A DNA stretch of 64,000 nucleotides from JAJEFO01 sp022819605 (lineage in GTDB: Bacteria > Pseudomonadota > Alphaproteobacteria > Rhodobacterales > Rhodobacteraceae). The first letter of the stretch is position 1, and every line of letters begins with the position of its first letter. The notes under the pieces are model-generated. The model was given only the letters and a program-made list of their open reading frames with translations. It was not told the DNA's origin and did not search any database. Of this stretch, positions 34,592 to 43,687 are shown in pieces. The stretch covers positions 62,001 to 126,000 of the forward strand of contig OZ244901.1 in assembly GCA_965221545.1 (NCBI GenBank). Direction: 5' to 3'. The position numbers were made by a program, and so were the translations under genes.

Positions 34592-34996
34592 ATGGCCTTG
34601 AAAAAGGACTACGAGGACATTCCGGGCACTCTTGTCTTCGACGCCGACCGCGGCCGAGAGGGCTATCACCTCAATCAGTTCTGCATCTCGCTTCGGCGGC
34701 AAGAGAACCGCGATGCATTCAACGCTGACGAGGGGGCCTACCTGGATCGCTATCCGATGACGGCGGAACAGCGGCAAGCGGTGGTCGATCGCGACTGGAA
34801 CCGGCTGCTCGAACTGGGCGGAAACATCTACTACACGAGCAAGCTTGGCGCGAATGACGGGATCACCTTCCAGCAATTGGCTGGCCTGATGACCGGCATG
34901 GGCAATGAGGCCTATCGCAAGATGATGGTAGATGGCGGGAGGTCCCCCGAAGGGAACCGTTATCAACACGAATGGGACGAAGAGGGAGAGACCTGA
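34592..34996 (+). CDS. ligA: Protocatechuate 4,5-dioxygenase alpha subunit
   Basis: A 134-residue small subunit of the extradiol dioxygenase that cleaves protocatechuate to 4-carboxy-2-hydroxymuconate semialdehyde. The ATG at 34592 has the strong ribosome-binding site gaggaggga 8 bases upstream. The family core DADRGREGYHLNQFCISL, QQLAGLMTGMGNEAYR and the acidic C-terminus are typical of LigA, which caps the catalytic LigB subunit. The stop overlaps the ligB start (TGATG). Confidence 0.92.
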   Translation: MALKKDYEDIPGTLVFDADRGREGYHLNQFCISLRRQENRDAFNADEGAYLDRYPMTAEQRQAVVDRDWNRLLELGGNIYYTSKLGANDGITFQQLAGLMTGMGNEAYRKMMVDGGRSPEGNRYQHEWDEEGET

Positions 34997-35865
34997 TGGC
35001 CCGCATCACCGCAGGCGTGGGGTGCTCCCACGTGCCCGCCATTGGCGCGGCAATGGACCTGGGCAAGACGAACGAACCCTATTGGGCGCCTTGCTTTGCG
35101 GGGTTCGAGAAGTCGCGTGAATGGATCAGGGAAGCCAATCCCGATGTCGTCTTTCTTGTCTACAATGACCACTGCACCGTGTTTGACGCCTCTTTCATCC
35201 CGACATTCGCGCTTGGATGCGCTGCTGAATTTGCACCTGCCGACGAAGGCTGGGGGCCGCGCCCGGTACCGGTGGTCAAGAATCATCAGGTCATGGCGAG
35301 CCATGTCGCCCAGTCGCTGATACTGGACGAATTCGACATTACCATCATGAACGAGATGGAGGTCGATCACGGGTTGACCGTGCCCCTCTCGCTCATGTTC
35401 GGCAACCTGGGCGTCGATGACGAATGGCCCTGCCTCGTCATCCCGCTGTGCGTGAACGTCGTGCAGTACCCTGCCCCGACCGGCAACCGGTGCTACAACC
35501 TGGGCAAGGCGATCCGCCGCGCGGTGGAGAGCTTTGATGAAGATCTGAACGTGGTGATCTTTGGCACCGGGGGCATGAGCCATCAGCTGCAATACAAGCG
35601 CGCGGGCCTGATCAACAAGGAGTGGGACATTCAATTCATGGACCGCCTGACGTCAGATCCGGTCGGCTTGTCGCTGACGCCGCATGTCGAGTATCTGCGC
35701 GAAGCAGGTTCTGAAGGGGTTGAACTGGTCATGTGGCACATCATGCGCGGCGCGCTGGATGACGAGGTGGAAGAGGTGCATCGCCACTACCATGTCCCCG
35801 CCTCCAACACGGCCGTGGGTCACGTCATTCTGGCAAACAAGAAAGATCTGGGAGTATCGAAATGA
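34996..35865 (+). CDS. ligB: Protocatechuate 4,5-dioxygenase beta subunit
   Basis: A 289-residue class III extradiol dioxygenase catalytic subunit. Non-haem Fe(II) ligands are expected in GVGCSHVPAIG (His12), the VYNDHC segment (His) and a Glu in the MNEMEVDHGLTVPL region, which also has the catalytic His. The C-terminal GTGGMSHQLQYKRAG block is typical. It is translationally coupled to ligA and overlaps ligC by four bases (ATGA). The base composition of ligABC looks less GC-rich than that of dxs upstream. Confidence 0.93.
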   Translation: MARITAGVGCSHVPAIGAAMDLGKTNEPYWAPCFAGFEKSREWIREANPDVVFLVYNDHCTVFDASFIPTFALGCAAEFAPADEGWGPRPVPVVKNHQVMASHVAQSLILDEFDITIMNEMEVDHGLTVPLSLMFGNLGVDDEWPCLVIPLCVNVVQYPAPTGNRCYNLGKAIRRAVESFDEDLNVVIFGTGGMSHQLQYKRAGLINKEWDIQFMDRLTSDPVGLSLTPHVEYLREAGSEGVELVMWHIMRGALDDEVEEVHRHYHVPASNTAVGHVILANKKDLGVSK

Positions 35866-36806
35866 GGATTTGCGTCGCGGGTGCCTACGGCGCCTTTGGA
35901 ACAAAGCATCTGGATGCGATCGCCGACATTGACGACGTGACTGTCACGGCCGTGATGGGGCCGACGCAGTCCAAGATCGACGCCTTGGCTTCAGAGCGCG
36001 GCATTGGATTTGCCTCGACCTCGCTTGAAGCCTGCATCGCGCGCGAGGACGTCGATGCGATCATCCTAGCGACGCCAACGCAGATGCACGCCGAGCAGGC
36101 CATTGTCTGCATGAAAGCGGGCAAGCCGGTGCTGATCGAGATTCCGATGGCGGATTCTCTTGCCGACAGTGAAGAGATTTGCCGTGTGCAAAAGCAGACG
36201 GGCGTCTTGGCGATGGCCGGGCAAGTGCGCCGCTTCAACCCGTCGCACCAGTGGATCCGCAGCAGGATTGACGCGGGCGAATTGAAGATCCAGCAGATGG
36301 ACGTGCAGACCTATTTCTTCCGCCGCTCCAACATGAACGCCAAGGGTGAGCCGCGCAGCTGGACAGATCACCTGCTCTGGCACCACGCATGCCACACGGT
36401 TGACCTTTTCCAATACCAAACAGGCGAGGTCGCGTCCGAGTGCTTTGGCCTTGAAGGTCCGCATCACCCCGAGCTGGGAATTGCGATGGACATGTCCATT
36501 GGCATGAAGACCCCGTCCGGCGCGATCTGCACGCTCTCGCTGTCGTTCAACAACGATGGTCCGCTTGGGACGTTTTTCCGGTACATCTGTGACAATGGCA
36601 CTTACATTGCCCGCTACGATGATCTCTTTGACGGACGCGAGAACCAGATTGACCTGAGCGATGTGGCCGTGTCCGACAACGGGATCGAACTGATCGACCG
36701 GGAGTTCATCTCGGCCATCGAGGAAGGCCGGGAGCCGAACGGGTCGGTGCATGACACGCTTGACGCCATGCGCACGCTGGACCGGATCGAGCGATCACTT
36801 GGCTGA
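35862..36806 (+). CDS. ligC: 4-Carboxy-2-hydroxymuconate-6-semialdehyde dehydrogenase
   Basis: A 314-residue Gfo/Idh/MocA-family NAD(P)-dependent oxidoreductase. The N-terminal Rossmann fold opens CVAGAYGAFGTKHLDAIADI; the ATPTQMHAEQ and AGKPVLIEIPM segments are family marks. The C-terminal substrate domain has LLWHHACHTVDLFQYQTG, with the catalytic His. It oxidises the LigAB ring-cleavage product (hemiacetal form) to 2-pyrone-4,6-dicarboxylate. It is the third gene of ligA-ligB-ligC; the downstream pathway genes lie at 50.9-54.3 kb. Confidence 0.92.
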   Translation: MRICVAGAYGAFGTKHLDAIADIDDVTVTAVMGPTQSKIDALASERGIGFASTSLEACIAREDVDAIILATPTQMHAEQAIVCMKAGKPVLIEIPMADSLADSEEICRVQKQTGVLAMAGQVRRFNPSHQWIRSRIDAGELKIQQMDVQTYFFRRSNMNAKGEPRSWTDHLLWHHACHTVDLFQYQTGEVASECFGLEGPHHPELGIAMDMSIGMKTPSGAICTLSLSFNNDGPLGTFFRYICDNGTYIARYDDLFDGRENQIDLSDVAVSDNGIELIDREFISAIEEGREPNGSVHDTLDAMRTLDRIERSLG

Positions 36807-36808
36807 CT

Positions 36809-37096
36809 TCAGCCCGGGAAGGATCGAAACGCGCGGAGTGACAGCGCGGTCCTCGCCGTGACCCTTGGCAGCTTCGCCGCTGCTTGCCTGAACGCCGCCA
36901 TTGCCAGCGCCAGGATTTCGTCCACGTGACTCGCGGCCATGCCGCCGAACAGCGGAAGGCAACGCGCCGGAGCCGACAGGATCTTCGCCAGCTTGGTCGT
37001 TCCCTTCGCCGTTGCCTGCTCAATGGCCCCGCTGCTGCGGCACCCGGCGCGATTTTCTTCCGGGTCGTGCCCTTGCCTCACGCATGCGCGAGGCAT
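36809..37096 (-). CDS. Hypothetical protein downstream of TRAP permease
   Basis: A 95-residue frame starting 6 bases after the TRAP permease stop. The middle (LAKILSAPARCLPLFGGMAA, then VDEILALAMAAFRQAAAKL) has amphipathic-helix character and reasonable codon choice, but no family is recognised. The start region overlaps a near-palindrome (37077-37096) that could be a terminator of the transporter operon. It may be a small accessory protein or a chance frame. Confidence 0.3.
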   Translation of the reverse strand: MPRACVRQGHDPEENRAGCRSSGAIEQATAKGTTKLAKILSAPARCLPLFGGMAASHVDEILALAMAAFRQAAAKLPRVTARTALSLRAFRSFPG

Positions 37097-37102
37097 GCGC
37101 CA

Positions 37103-39466
37103 CTATGCACCGCGCTCGGCACCTGCGTGTCGGTGCCTGGCGAAATGCAGGGCCAGCCATGCAGCAGCCACCACGATCGCCGCGCCGTAGACAATCGGAT
37201 CCTTTGTCAGAACCAGGAAGGCAAGAACCAGCCGGATGCCGACATCCCAGATTGGCAGTGATGCGAGATCATAGCGCGCCAAGGCGCTTGCCAGCAGGAA
37301 GAGCGCGAGCAACATGCGCAGCAGCAGCCAGCCCAGCGGACCCCATTGCACCTCGCCTGTATATCCTGGCAGGAACCTCAATTCGCTGCCAACGCTCGTG
37401 CTTGGATCGATCACCGCCGCCTCGATCAGCAGGATTTCCGGATAGAGTGCGAAAACAAACGGGATCACGAACATCACGATCCCAACACGGACGGCGGCAA
37501 AGCCAGTCGACATCGGCTCGGCCTTGGTGATTGTCGCCGCCGCGAAGGCCGCGAGTGCCACCGGCGGCGTGATCGCCGAGGCAACCGCGAAGTAGAAAAT
37601 GAACATGTGCGCCGAGAAGACCGATATTCCCAGGCCTGCAAGCACGGGACCCATCAGCAAGGCGACGTTTATGTAGGCCGGAACAGCCGGCATGCCCATG
37701 CCGAGAAGAACCGCGAGCAGCATGGTCACGATGAGTGCAGCGAACTGGAACAGCACTGAACCGTCCGCGCCGAGGTTCAGGCTTTGGAGCCATTGCAGCA
37801 CGTCCAGCGAGATGAAGAACGGCATGCCGGTGAACTTCAGGCAAAAGTCAATGATCGAGACGGCAAGGAACATCAGGTAGAGGGTCGCGATCAAGGTCCC
37901 CGCTTCGGCACAGGAATGCAGCAGCCTCGCCGGCTTGGCACGCATTTCCGGATCCAGGAACAGTGCAAAGCACAGCACGATCACTGCCCACCAGCCGGCA
38001 CTGCCTGCGTCTCCGGCGGCGTTTTGGACGAGCTTGAGAAACCAGGACAGGCTTTCAACGCGACATCCGCCGCCTTCGATGAAAACGCGCTCGGCGCCCA
38101 GGAGACCGCCAAAGATGCCGCAACCGACGCTTTCCTTGCTGGTCAGCAAGAGCACCAGGATGATGAGAATCGGCAGGAAGATCATCACCAGGTTCAGAAC
38201 ATCCTGGCGGTCCATGTGCATGTCTTCGGTCAATTCACCGATCGGCTTGATCTTCTGCTTGCGCGCCTGAAACACGACCGAAAGGAACAGGCACAGGAAA
38301 TAGGCAACTGCAGGCAATGCTGCGGCAATGATCACCTCGCTGTAAGGAACACCGGTCAGGGCTGCCAAAATGAATGCAGCGACGCCCATGACCGGCGGCA
38401 TGATCGACCCGCCCGAGGAAGCGGCCGCCTCCATCCCGCCGGCGAAGACCCTTGAAAAGCCTCTCTTGATCATCATCGGGATCGTGAGCACGCCGGTCGA
38501 AAGAACATTCACGATCGGCCCGCCCGAGATTGTTCCGAACATTGCCGACGAAACGATGGCCGCATGCGCCGGTCCGCCACTGAGGTTTCTTGTCCAGCGG
38601 AACGCGACCTTGATCAGCGACGTCCCGCCCGCCGACGCGCCGAACAGCGAACCAAGGATCAGGTACGGGAAGATCTCGTTCAGGATGATGTCCATGAAGC
38701 GGCCCAGCAAGCCGGACGCGTTGTTGACCAGGATGTCATGGACGCGGGGCCGGCCGTCCGACAGAAATCGCGGTTCGCCGCCGATCTTTGTCACCAGGTA
38801 CTTGTTGATGTCTTCCACGCCGAAGAAGTACCAGACCAGCACGGTTCCGATCGTGTAGGCGGCCACGAGAATGGCGACGAGAACCAGCGGAAGACCCCAG
38901 ACCTTGACGTTGTAGGCCAGGAAGACGACGACCGCCAACCCGATGATGAGCACGAGCCACGGGCCGGTGGTGTTCAGGCACTGCGGATCGTCCACCGTCG
39001 TTGGCTCCGGCAAGCCAAACAATGCGGCGTTGTCCTTTTCGATTTGCAGGCTTTCCGCGATCATTCGGGCGCGGTCGCCCGTGAACTGGTCGATGACGCA
39101 AACGGATTCGATTTCGGCCAGATAGGTGAGGGAGATGGTCAATGCCATGGCCACCAATGCGACATCCATCGCTAGGCCAAGCCCACGGCGCACGGCACCC
39201 TTGTCTTTCCAGGCCCGCCAGATCGAATGGTGAAGCGCGACGATCAGCATCATCACCGCAAAGGCGAACGGGTAATAGTATTCGAACGGGAACTTTCGGA
39301 TGATGAATTCCGGGTTGCCGGAAATTTCGGTCGCCAGCTGGTCAAGCCCCGGGATGCCCGGCATGGCGTTGATCATGCCAAGTACCACAAGGAACACCGA
39401 AAGCCAGAACACCAAGTGGCCGGCGATGCTCTTGGACTTGTTGGTTGCGGTTTCAGCTTCCGGCAT
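37103..39466 (-). CDS. TRAP transporter fused permease, TAXI type
   Basis: A 787-residue integral membrane protein combining the small (DctQ-like, 4 helices) and large (DctM-like, 12 helices) TRAP permease parts, as is usual for TAXI-type systems. The start MPEAETATNKSKSIAG at 39466 precedes the first helix. Diagnostic segments are GSLFGASAGGTSLIKVAF, IVSSAMFGTISGGPIVNVLS, EAAASSGGSIMPPVMGVAAF and LGMGMPAVPAYINVALL. It uses an ion gradient to import organic acids delivered by the periplasmic protein encoded just upstream. Adjacency to ligABC suggests an aromatic or dicarboxylic acid substrate, which is inference. Confidence 0.9.
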   Translation of the reverse strand: MPEAETATNKSKSIAGHLVFWLSVFLVVLGMINAMPGIPGLDQLATEISGNPEFIIRKFPFEYYYPFAFAVMMLIVALHHSIWRAWKDKGAVRRGLGLAMDVALVAMALTISLTYLAEIESVCVIDQFTGDRARMIAESLQIEKDNAALFGLPEPTTVDDPQCLNTTGPWLVLIIGLAVVVFLAYNVKVWGLPLVLVAILVAAYTIGTVLVWYFFGVEDINKYLVTKIGGEPRFLSDGRPRVHDILVNNASGLLGRFMDIILNEIFPYLILGSLFGASAGGTSLIKVAFRWTRNLSGGPAHAAIVSSAMFGTISGGPIVNVLSTGVLTIPMMIKRGFSRVFAGGMEAAASSGGSIMPPVMGVAAFILAALTGVPYSEVIIAAALPAVAYFLCLFLSVVFQARKQKIKPIGELTEDMHMDRQDVLNLVMIFLPILIILVLLLTSKESVGCGIFGGLLGAERVFIEGGGCRVESLSWFLKLVQNAAGDAGSAGWWAVIVLCFALFLDPEMRAKPARLLHSCAEAGTLIATLYLMFLAVSIIDFCLKFTGMPFFISLDVLQWLQSLNLGADGSVLFQFAALIVTMLLAVLLGMGMPAVPAYINVALLMGPVLAGLGISVFSAHMFIFYFAVASAITPPVALAAFAAATITKAEPMSTGFAAVRVGIVMFVIPFVFALYPEILLIEAAVIDPSTSVGSELRFLPGYTGEVQWGPLGWLLLRMLLALFLLASALARYDLASLPIWDVGIRLVLAFLVLTKDPIVYGAAIVVAAAWLALHFARHRHAGAERGA

Positions 39467-39543
39467 CTTGGCTCGCCCGCCCTCAACCTCGCCGGGGCCG
39501 CGACGCTGCCGCGACCCCAATGGGAACTTACGTCCCCGGAGCC

Positions 39544-40584
39544 TTAGGACTCTGGCTTCGCACAGTCTGGCACCGTGAGGCCGGCTTCTTCAAATGCGGC
39601 CACGGCCCCAGGGTGGTACTTGAGCGGTACAGCACCGCAAAGCCCGAAGCCGACCTTACCCATGTTTGTCGTCGCCATGAACGGCGCCTTGGTCAGGAAC
39701 GTGTCAACATTCGCAAGCATCGCCGCCGTCAGCGCCTTGGCCGTGTCGTCGTCCATGCTCTTGTGCACGACTTCTGCACCGACGGTCGTCGGGCTGCGCC
39801 AGATACCGTCTTCGCTGACGATCGTGAGGCCCTTTTGCGGTGCGATGTCCTTGAGATCAAAGACGATGCCGGCGGTCCCGGGGCTCTTGATGTACTTCTG
39901 CATCGCCTCGCCTTCCCAGATCTCCTTCGGGATGGACCAGAGTGTCATGTCACCGGCGGCCAGGGAACGGGTGATGCGGGTGTCCGGGAACGTGACCGGA
40001 AGCATCATCGCGTCCGCAGAGCCGTCGGTGATGGTCTTGGCCATCTGGCCCCAGTTCACCTGGAGGCCCTTGTAGTCCTTGCCGTCCTCCACGCCGCTGA
40101 CCAATTGAAGGATCCCGCGGTCGTTCGTCAGCGCGGCACCGCGTGGCGGTCCGTTCAGGATGGTTTTCCCGGCAACGTCATTCCAGCCTTTGACGCTCGA
40201 GCTGTCGTATGCATAGAGACCGAAACCGCCGTAGTTGTAGGTGAAGAGTGCCCGCACGTTGCCTATCAATTCGGTGCCCGTCTCGGCGCCAAGCTTGGCG
40301 TAAGGACCAGCGCCTCTGGACATCAGGAACGTCAGGATCAGAGGTGCACCGGAAACATCCGTTTTGCCTTCTGCCACGTTTTGCAAGGAGTTCGTCAGCG
40401 TTTGGCTGTCAGCAACCTGAAAGTCCGCCACACCTTCGGTGGCGGCGATTTCCGCCAGCGCTGTCATCGAGGTGAAGGGAACCGTGCCGGGCGGTCCAGT
40501 CTCGGCTGTAAGGATGGCTTGTGCAGATGCCGTGCCTGCCAAGAGTCCGAGCGCCATGCCAGCGCCGACGATTTTCTTGATCAT
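39544..40584 (-). CDS. TAXI-family TRAP substrate-binding protein
   Basis: A 346-residue periplasmic binding protein. The ATG at 40584 has the strong site ggggagga 7 bases upstream and opens a Sec signal peptide (MIKKIVGAGMALGLLAGTAS, cleavage at ASA-Q about residue 22). The TAXI fold is seen in ILTAETGPPGTVPFTSMTAL and later GKTILNGPPRGAA. The protein presents a ligand to the fused TRAP permease encoded 77 bases downstream. The ligand is unknown; TAXI proteins commonly bind glutamate-like or other carboxylates. Confidence 0.88.
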   Translation of the reverse strand: MIKKIVGAGMALGLLAGTASAQAILTAETGPPGTVPFTSMTALAEIAATEGVADFQVADSQTLTNSLQNVAEGKTDVSGAPLILTFLMSRGAGPYAKLGAETGTELIGNVRALFTYNYGGFGLYAYDSSSVKGWNDVAGKTILNGPPRGAALTNDRGILQLVSGVEDGKDYKGLQVNWGQMAKTITDGSADAMMLPVTFPDTRITRSLAAGDMTLWSIPKEIWEGEAMQKYIKSPGTAGIVFDLKDIAPQKGLTIVSEDGIWRSPTTVGAEVVHKSMDDDTAKALTAAMLANVDTFLTKAPFMATTNMGKVGFGLCGAVPLKYHPGAVAAFEEAGLTVPDCAKPES

Positions 40585-40722
40585 GATGTCCTCCCCATTG
40601 ATCAAATTTGATCTGACCAGCTCGCAGCCAGCTCCATCATTCAGAGCTTGACCCAAAAGCCGAGCGGCCTCCCCAAGCATGGCATTTCCCCGCTGACTTC
40701 CACATCAGACAGGGAGGGCCGC

Positions 40723-40866
40723 ATGGCTTGGAATGAGACCACTCAGGAGCAGTATAGCCGACCGATGGCCACAAATGAAACCGATTTGACGGACGGGGTG
40801 TGGGCATTGATCGAACCTCTTCTGCCGGTGCCATCGAGGATGGGACGTCGGCGCGAGATGGCCCCG
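40723..40866 (+). pseudogene. IS5-family transposase N-terminal relic
   Basis: The plus frame starts MAWNETTQEQYSRP, then LTDGVWALIEPLLPVPSRMG and RRREM, the conserved opening of IS5/IS1031-type transposases. The expected LREVVNA continuation is absent, and the frame reads into unrelated sequence. No catalytic DDE residues remain and no inverted repeats were identified. It lies between the TRAP and ABC transporter loci. Confidence 0.6.
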
Positions 40867-41403
40867 CGCTTCCTGATGACTACGTCGCGGTTCCTGAAGA
40901 TGCCGGTGGGTGTCGAGGAGGAGCAGGGCCTGGTCAGCTTGATGATCGACGATCTGCGCTCTGCGCCGATAGCGGAGCTCCCGGACTTCGGGCGCCGCAT
41001 GGCTCAACGCGTGCCGGAACCCGCCGAGGAACGCGGCTGCCGCAGCTGATGGCGACCGTTCCGATGTCCCGCCACCTCGCGCCGCCCGCGAAAAAACGCT
41101 GCAGCGCAAGTGCCTCGAATTGGACGCGAATTGACAATGAGATTTCTATAAGTTACGTGAATCTGGCGTTAGTGGGACGGTGGAAACGGCAGGTCGGTTG
41201 GGAATGCAATGGTCCCCACGCGCCTGACCCCGATGAACGCGAGGCACGATTTAATCGGTTTGGGAGTACCGATGTCGGCACGCCACAGCATCAGTCAATC
41301 AACACAGCATCTGCCTTGCAGATTGATGGAGGCCTGAGGCCGGCATTCGGAAAGTCTACTGCCATTCGATCGCGAGACGGTCGCCGCAAGGAGGAGAATT
41401 TCG
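40867..41403. other. Intergenic upstream of the ABC operon
   Basis: About 540 bases following an IS5 relic. The frame of the relic stays open to 41049 without recognisable transposase motifs. The stretch around 41131-41152 (ttgacaatgagatttctataag) is AT-rich with -35- and -10-like boxes, but their spacing is only 10 bases, so no promoter is called. A ribosome-binding site aaggagg lies about 9 bases before the binding-protein gene. Confidence 0.4.
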
Positions 41404-42726
41404 ATGAGAAATACGGTTCTGGCAGCGCTTCTTGCGTTCCTGCCAATTTCCGCAAGTCACGCCGCCGACTGGAAGAAGTATGATGGTGAAGAGGTCAACA
41501 TGATCTGTATGACCATCACTTGGTGCAACGCGCTTCAGGACCAGTTGGGCGACTTCGAGGAGCTGACTGGAATAACCGTCAATCTCGATCTGTTCGAGGA
41601 AAGTGCAGCCCACCAGAAGGTGCGAACTGAACTTGCATCACGATCAGCCGCTTATGACATCGTATGGGTTCAGGCGAATTGGAGCATCCCTTATGCGAAA
41701 CAGGGGTGGTTGGAGCCGCTGCAACCGCTGATCGACAACGCGGACCTGACCGATGCCGAATTGCTCGCGTTTGACGATCTGATGCCGTCGCTGACCAACC
41801 TGATGCGGTATGAAGGCGATCTTTACGGGCTGCCGTTCTTTGCCGCCACCATCATAACCTATTACCGTGCTGATCTGCTGGAAGAGGCGGGGATAGATCC
41901 GTCCCAGCTTGACACGATCGAAGGGTTCTACGAGGCGATTAAGGCGCTTCACAAGGATGGCGTCTCGGGCGTTGCGATGCGCGGACACCCAGATGAGTCA
42001 TCCTGGCACCAGACGGTCTTTCTGAAAGGGCTCGGCGGCTCGTATGTCGAAGACATCAAGAGCGAAAAGTACCAGCCGACGCTGACATCGCCAGAAGCGA
42101 TCGAGGCGGCGGGCCTGTACGCGGATATGATCGCGAACTACAGCCCCGAGGGCGCCATCAACTTCAAGTTCTCTGATGTGGTTGTGGCCATGCAGCAGGG
42201 CAATACCGCCATTATCATGGAAGGCGCCCCGCTCGGAGGCCGTATCAACGACCCCGAGAAGTCGACCGTGCGTGGCAAACTTGGCTACGCAATGGTTCCG
42301 CAAGGACCGCATGGCAGACATCCAGCATTCACCGGTCACGGCGTTGCATTGGCGGCGGGCGCGCCAAACCTGGAACCGGCCTGGCTCTTTCTCCAATGGG
42401 CGTTGAGCCGGGATCTGACGCTAAAGATCGCGCTCGAATCCAACCATGTTGCGGTGTCTCGCAACTCGGTTTGGCAAGATCCGGCATTTATCGAGAAATG
42501 GAACCTGCCCGGTGCTGGTGGTGATTTCCTGAAGGCGTTTCAGGACAGCCTGAACGCCGCTGACCCTGACTACCGGCCGCGGATTTCAGGCTGGGGCGAG
42601 GTCAACCGCGCCTATGGCGAAGCGCTTCAGACGATCATGCTTGGTGACAAGTCGTCCGAAGAAGCCATGGCCGATGTGCAAACGAAAGCCGAAGAAGTGA
42701 TGAAGAGGCTCGACTACATCGAGTGA
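41404..42726 (+). CDS. ABC transporter substrate-binding protein (family 1)
   Basis: A 440-residue periplasmic protein. The ribosome-binding site aaggagg precedes the ATG at 41404, and the Sec signal MRNTVLAALLAFLPISASHA is cleaved near A20-A21. The mature part has the family-1 fold: FEELTGITVNLDLFEES, AYDIVWVQANWSIPYAKQGW, GLPFFAATIITYYRADLLEE and GNTAIIMEGAPLG. It is the first gene of a binding protein, MalF, MalG, sulfatase operon. The sulfatase suggests a sulfated sugar or oligosaccharide as ligand, by context only. Base composition is less GC-rich than the chromosomal core genes. Confidence 0.9.
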   Translation: MRNTVLAALLAFLPISASHAADWKKYDGEEVNMICMTITWCNALQDQLGDFEELTGITVNLDLFEESAAHQKVRTELASRSAAYDIVWVQANWSIPYAKQGWLEPLQPLIDNADLTDAELLAFDDLMPSLTNLMRYEGDLYGLPFFAATIITYYRADLLEEAGIDPSQLDTIEGFYEAIKALHKDGVSGVAMRGHPDESSWHQTVFLKGLGGSYVEDIKSEKYQPTLTSPEAIEAAGLYADMIANYSPEGAINFKFSDVVVAMQQGNTAIIMEGAPLGGRINDPEKSTVRGKLGYAMVPQGPHGRHPAFTGHGVALAAGAPNLEPAWLFLQWALSRDLTLKIALESNHVAVSRNSVWQDPAFIEKWNLPGAGGDFLKAFQDSLNAADPDYRPRISGWGEVNRAYGEALQTIMLGDKSSEEAMADVQTKAEEVMKRLDYIE

Positions 42727-42820
42727 CGTCTTCGCGCAGTCGCCGAACTGTTCTCCCGATAATGGTTGCAGTTCGGCGACCAAAACAGCTTCACGGCCTC
42801 TTATCCAAGAGCAGTCCGAC

Positions 42821-43687
42821 GTGATTTCGGAAAAGTCCTCCCTCAGAATTATGTCTGCCCCTGCGTTGCTGCTGCTTGGCGCGCTCACCGTTGTACCGAT
42901 CCTGCTGCTATTTACCTTGAGCTTCACGTCCTGGTCCTTGATCGTGCCAGGTTCTTTTCAATTCAGTTTCGTCAATTACGCCGAACGCATGTTTGCGGAC
43001 GAGAGCTTTGTCCATTCGGTTAAGGTGACTTTCTATTACATCATCGTAAACACGTTCTTTCAGATGACACTCGGCTTTCTAATTGCTTTCCTGCTGTTCA
43101 GATACACCAAGCTGAGATTCCTGCGCTCTTTCATGTTGATCCCGATGCTGGTTCCGCCAGCGGTGGTCGGATTGATGTGGAAAATGATGCTGATCCCGAA
43201 CCTGGGCGGCGTCGATTACTACCTCGGGCTTGTCGGAATCCCGTCGCTGGATTGGTTGGGAAACCCGACCACGGCGCTCGCGGCCGTTACGATCGCTTCC
43301 GTTTGGGAATGGGCTCCGTTTGTGATGGTGGTGATGCTTGCCGGTCTAGACAGCCTGCCAAGGGAACCCCTTGAATCTGCGGTCATGGACGGAGCCAATA
43401 CGCCCAAGATCATCTTCTACATCATTCTTCCCATGCTAAAGCCGATCATCGTGGTGGTGCTGCTTCTGCGGATCATCGAGAGCCTAGCGATTCTTCCGGT
43501 GGTCTTCATGATGACCGGCGGAGGCCCGGCCCGAGCCACCGAGGCAATCAATCTCTATGCCTATCATGTGGGACTTGAGTTTCTGGATGTCGGCTATGCG
43601 GCGTCGATCCTGGTCGCCTTCATTTTCATTCTGCTGTTCTTCTGCACGCCCATCATTCTGTCTTCGCTGACGGAAGACAGCAAGTGA
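42821..43687 (+). CDS. ABC transporter permease, MalF type
   Basis: A 288-residue inner-membrane permease with six predicted helices; the first is around LLLGALTVVPILLLFTLSF. The EAA loop ESAVMDGANTPKIIFYIILP and the segment FMMTGGGPARATEAINLYAY are typical of MalF-like proteins. Start is GTG at 42821; an ATG at 42851 is an alternative. It overlaps the MalG gene by four bases. This copy is complete, unlike the MalF relic at 12.7 kb. Confidence 0.88.
   Translation: MISEKSSLRIMSAPALLLLGALTVVPILLLFTLSFTSWSLIVPGSFQFSFVNYAERMFADESFVHSVKVTFYYIIVNTFFQMTLGFLIAFLLFRYTKLRFLRSFMLIPMLVPPAVVGLMWKMMLIPNLGGVDYYLGLVGIPSLDWLGNPTTALAAVTIASVWEWAPFVMVVMLAGLDSLPREPLESAVMDGANTPKIIFYIILPMLKPIIVVVLLLRIIESLAILPVVFMMTGGGPARATEAINLYAYHVGLEFLDVGYAASILVAFIFILLFFCTPIILSSLTEDSK

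Noticed and set aside
37784..38455. Plus-strand frame opposite the TRAP permease
   Set aside because: A charged Gln/His/Arg-rich translation typical of the antisense of membrane-protein codons; no homology motif.
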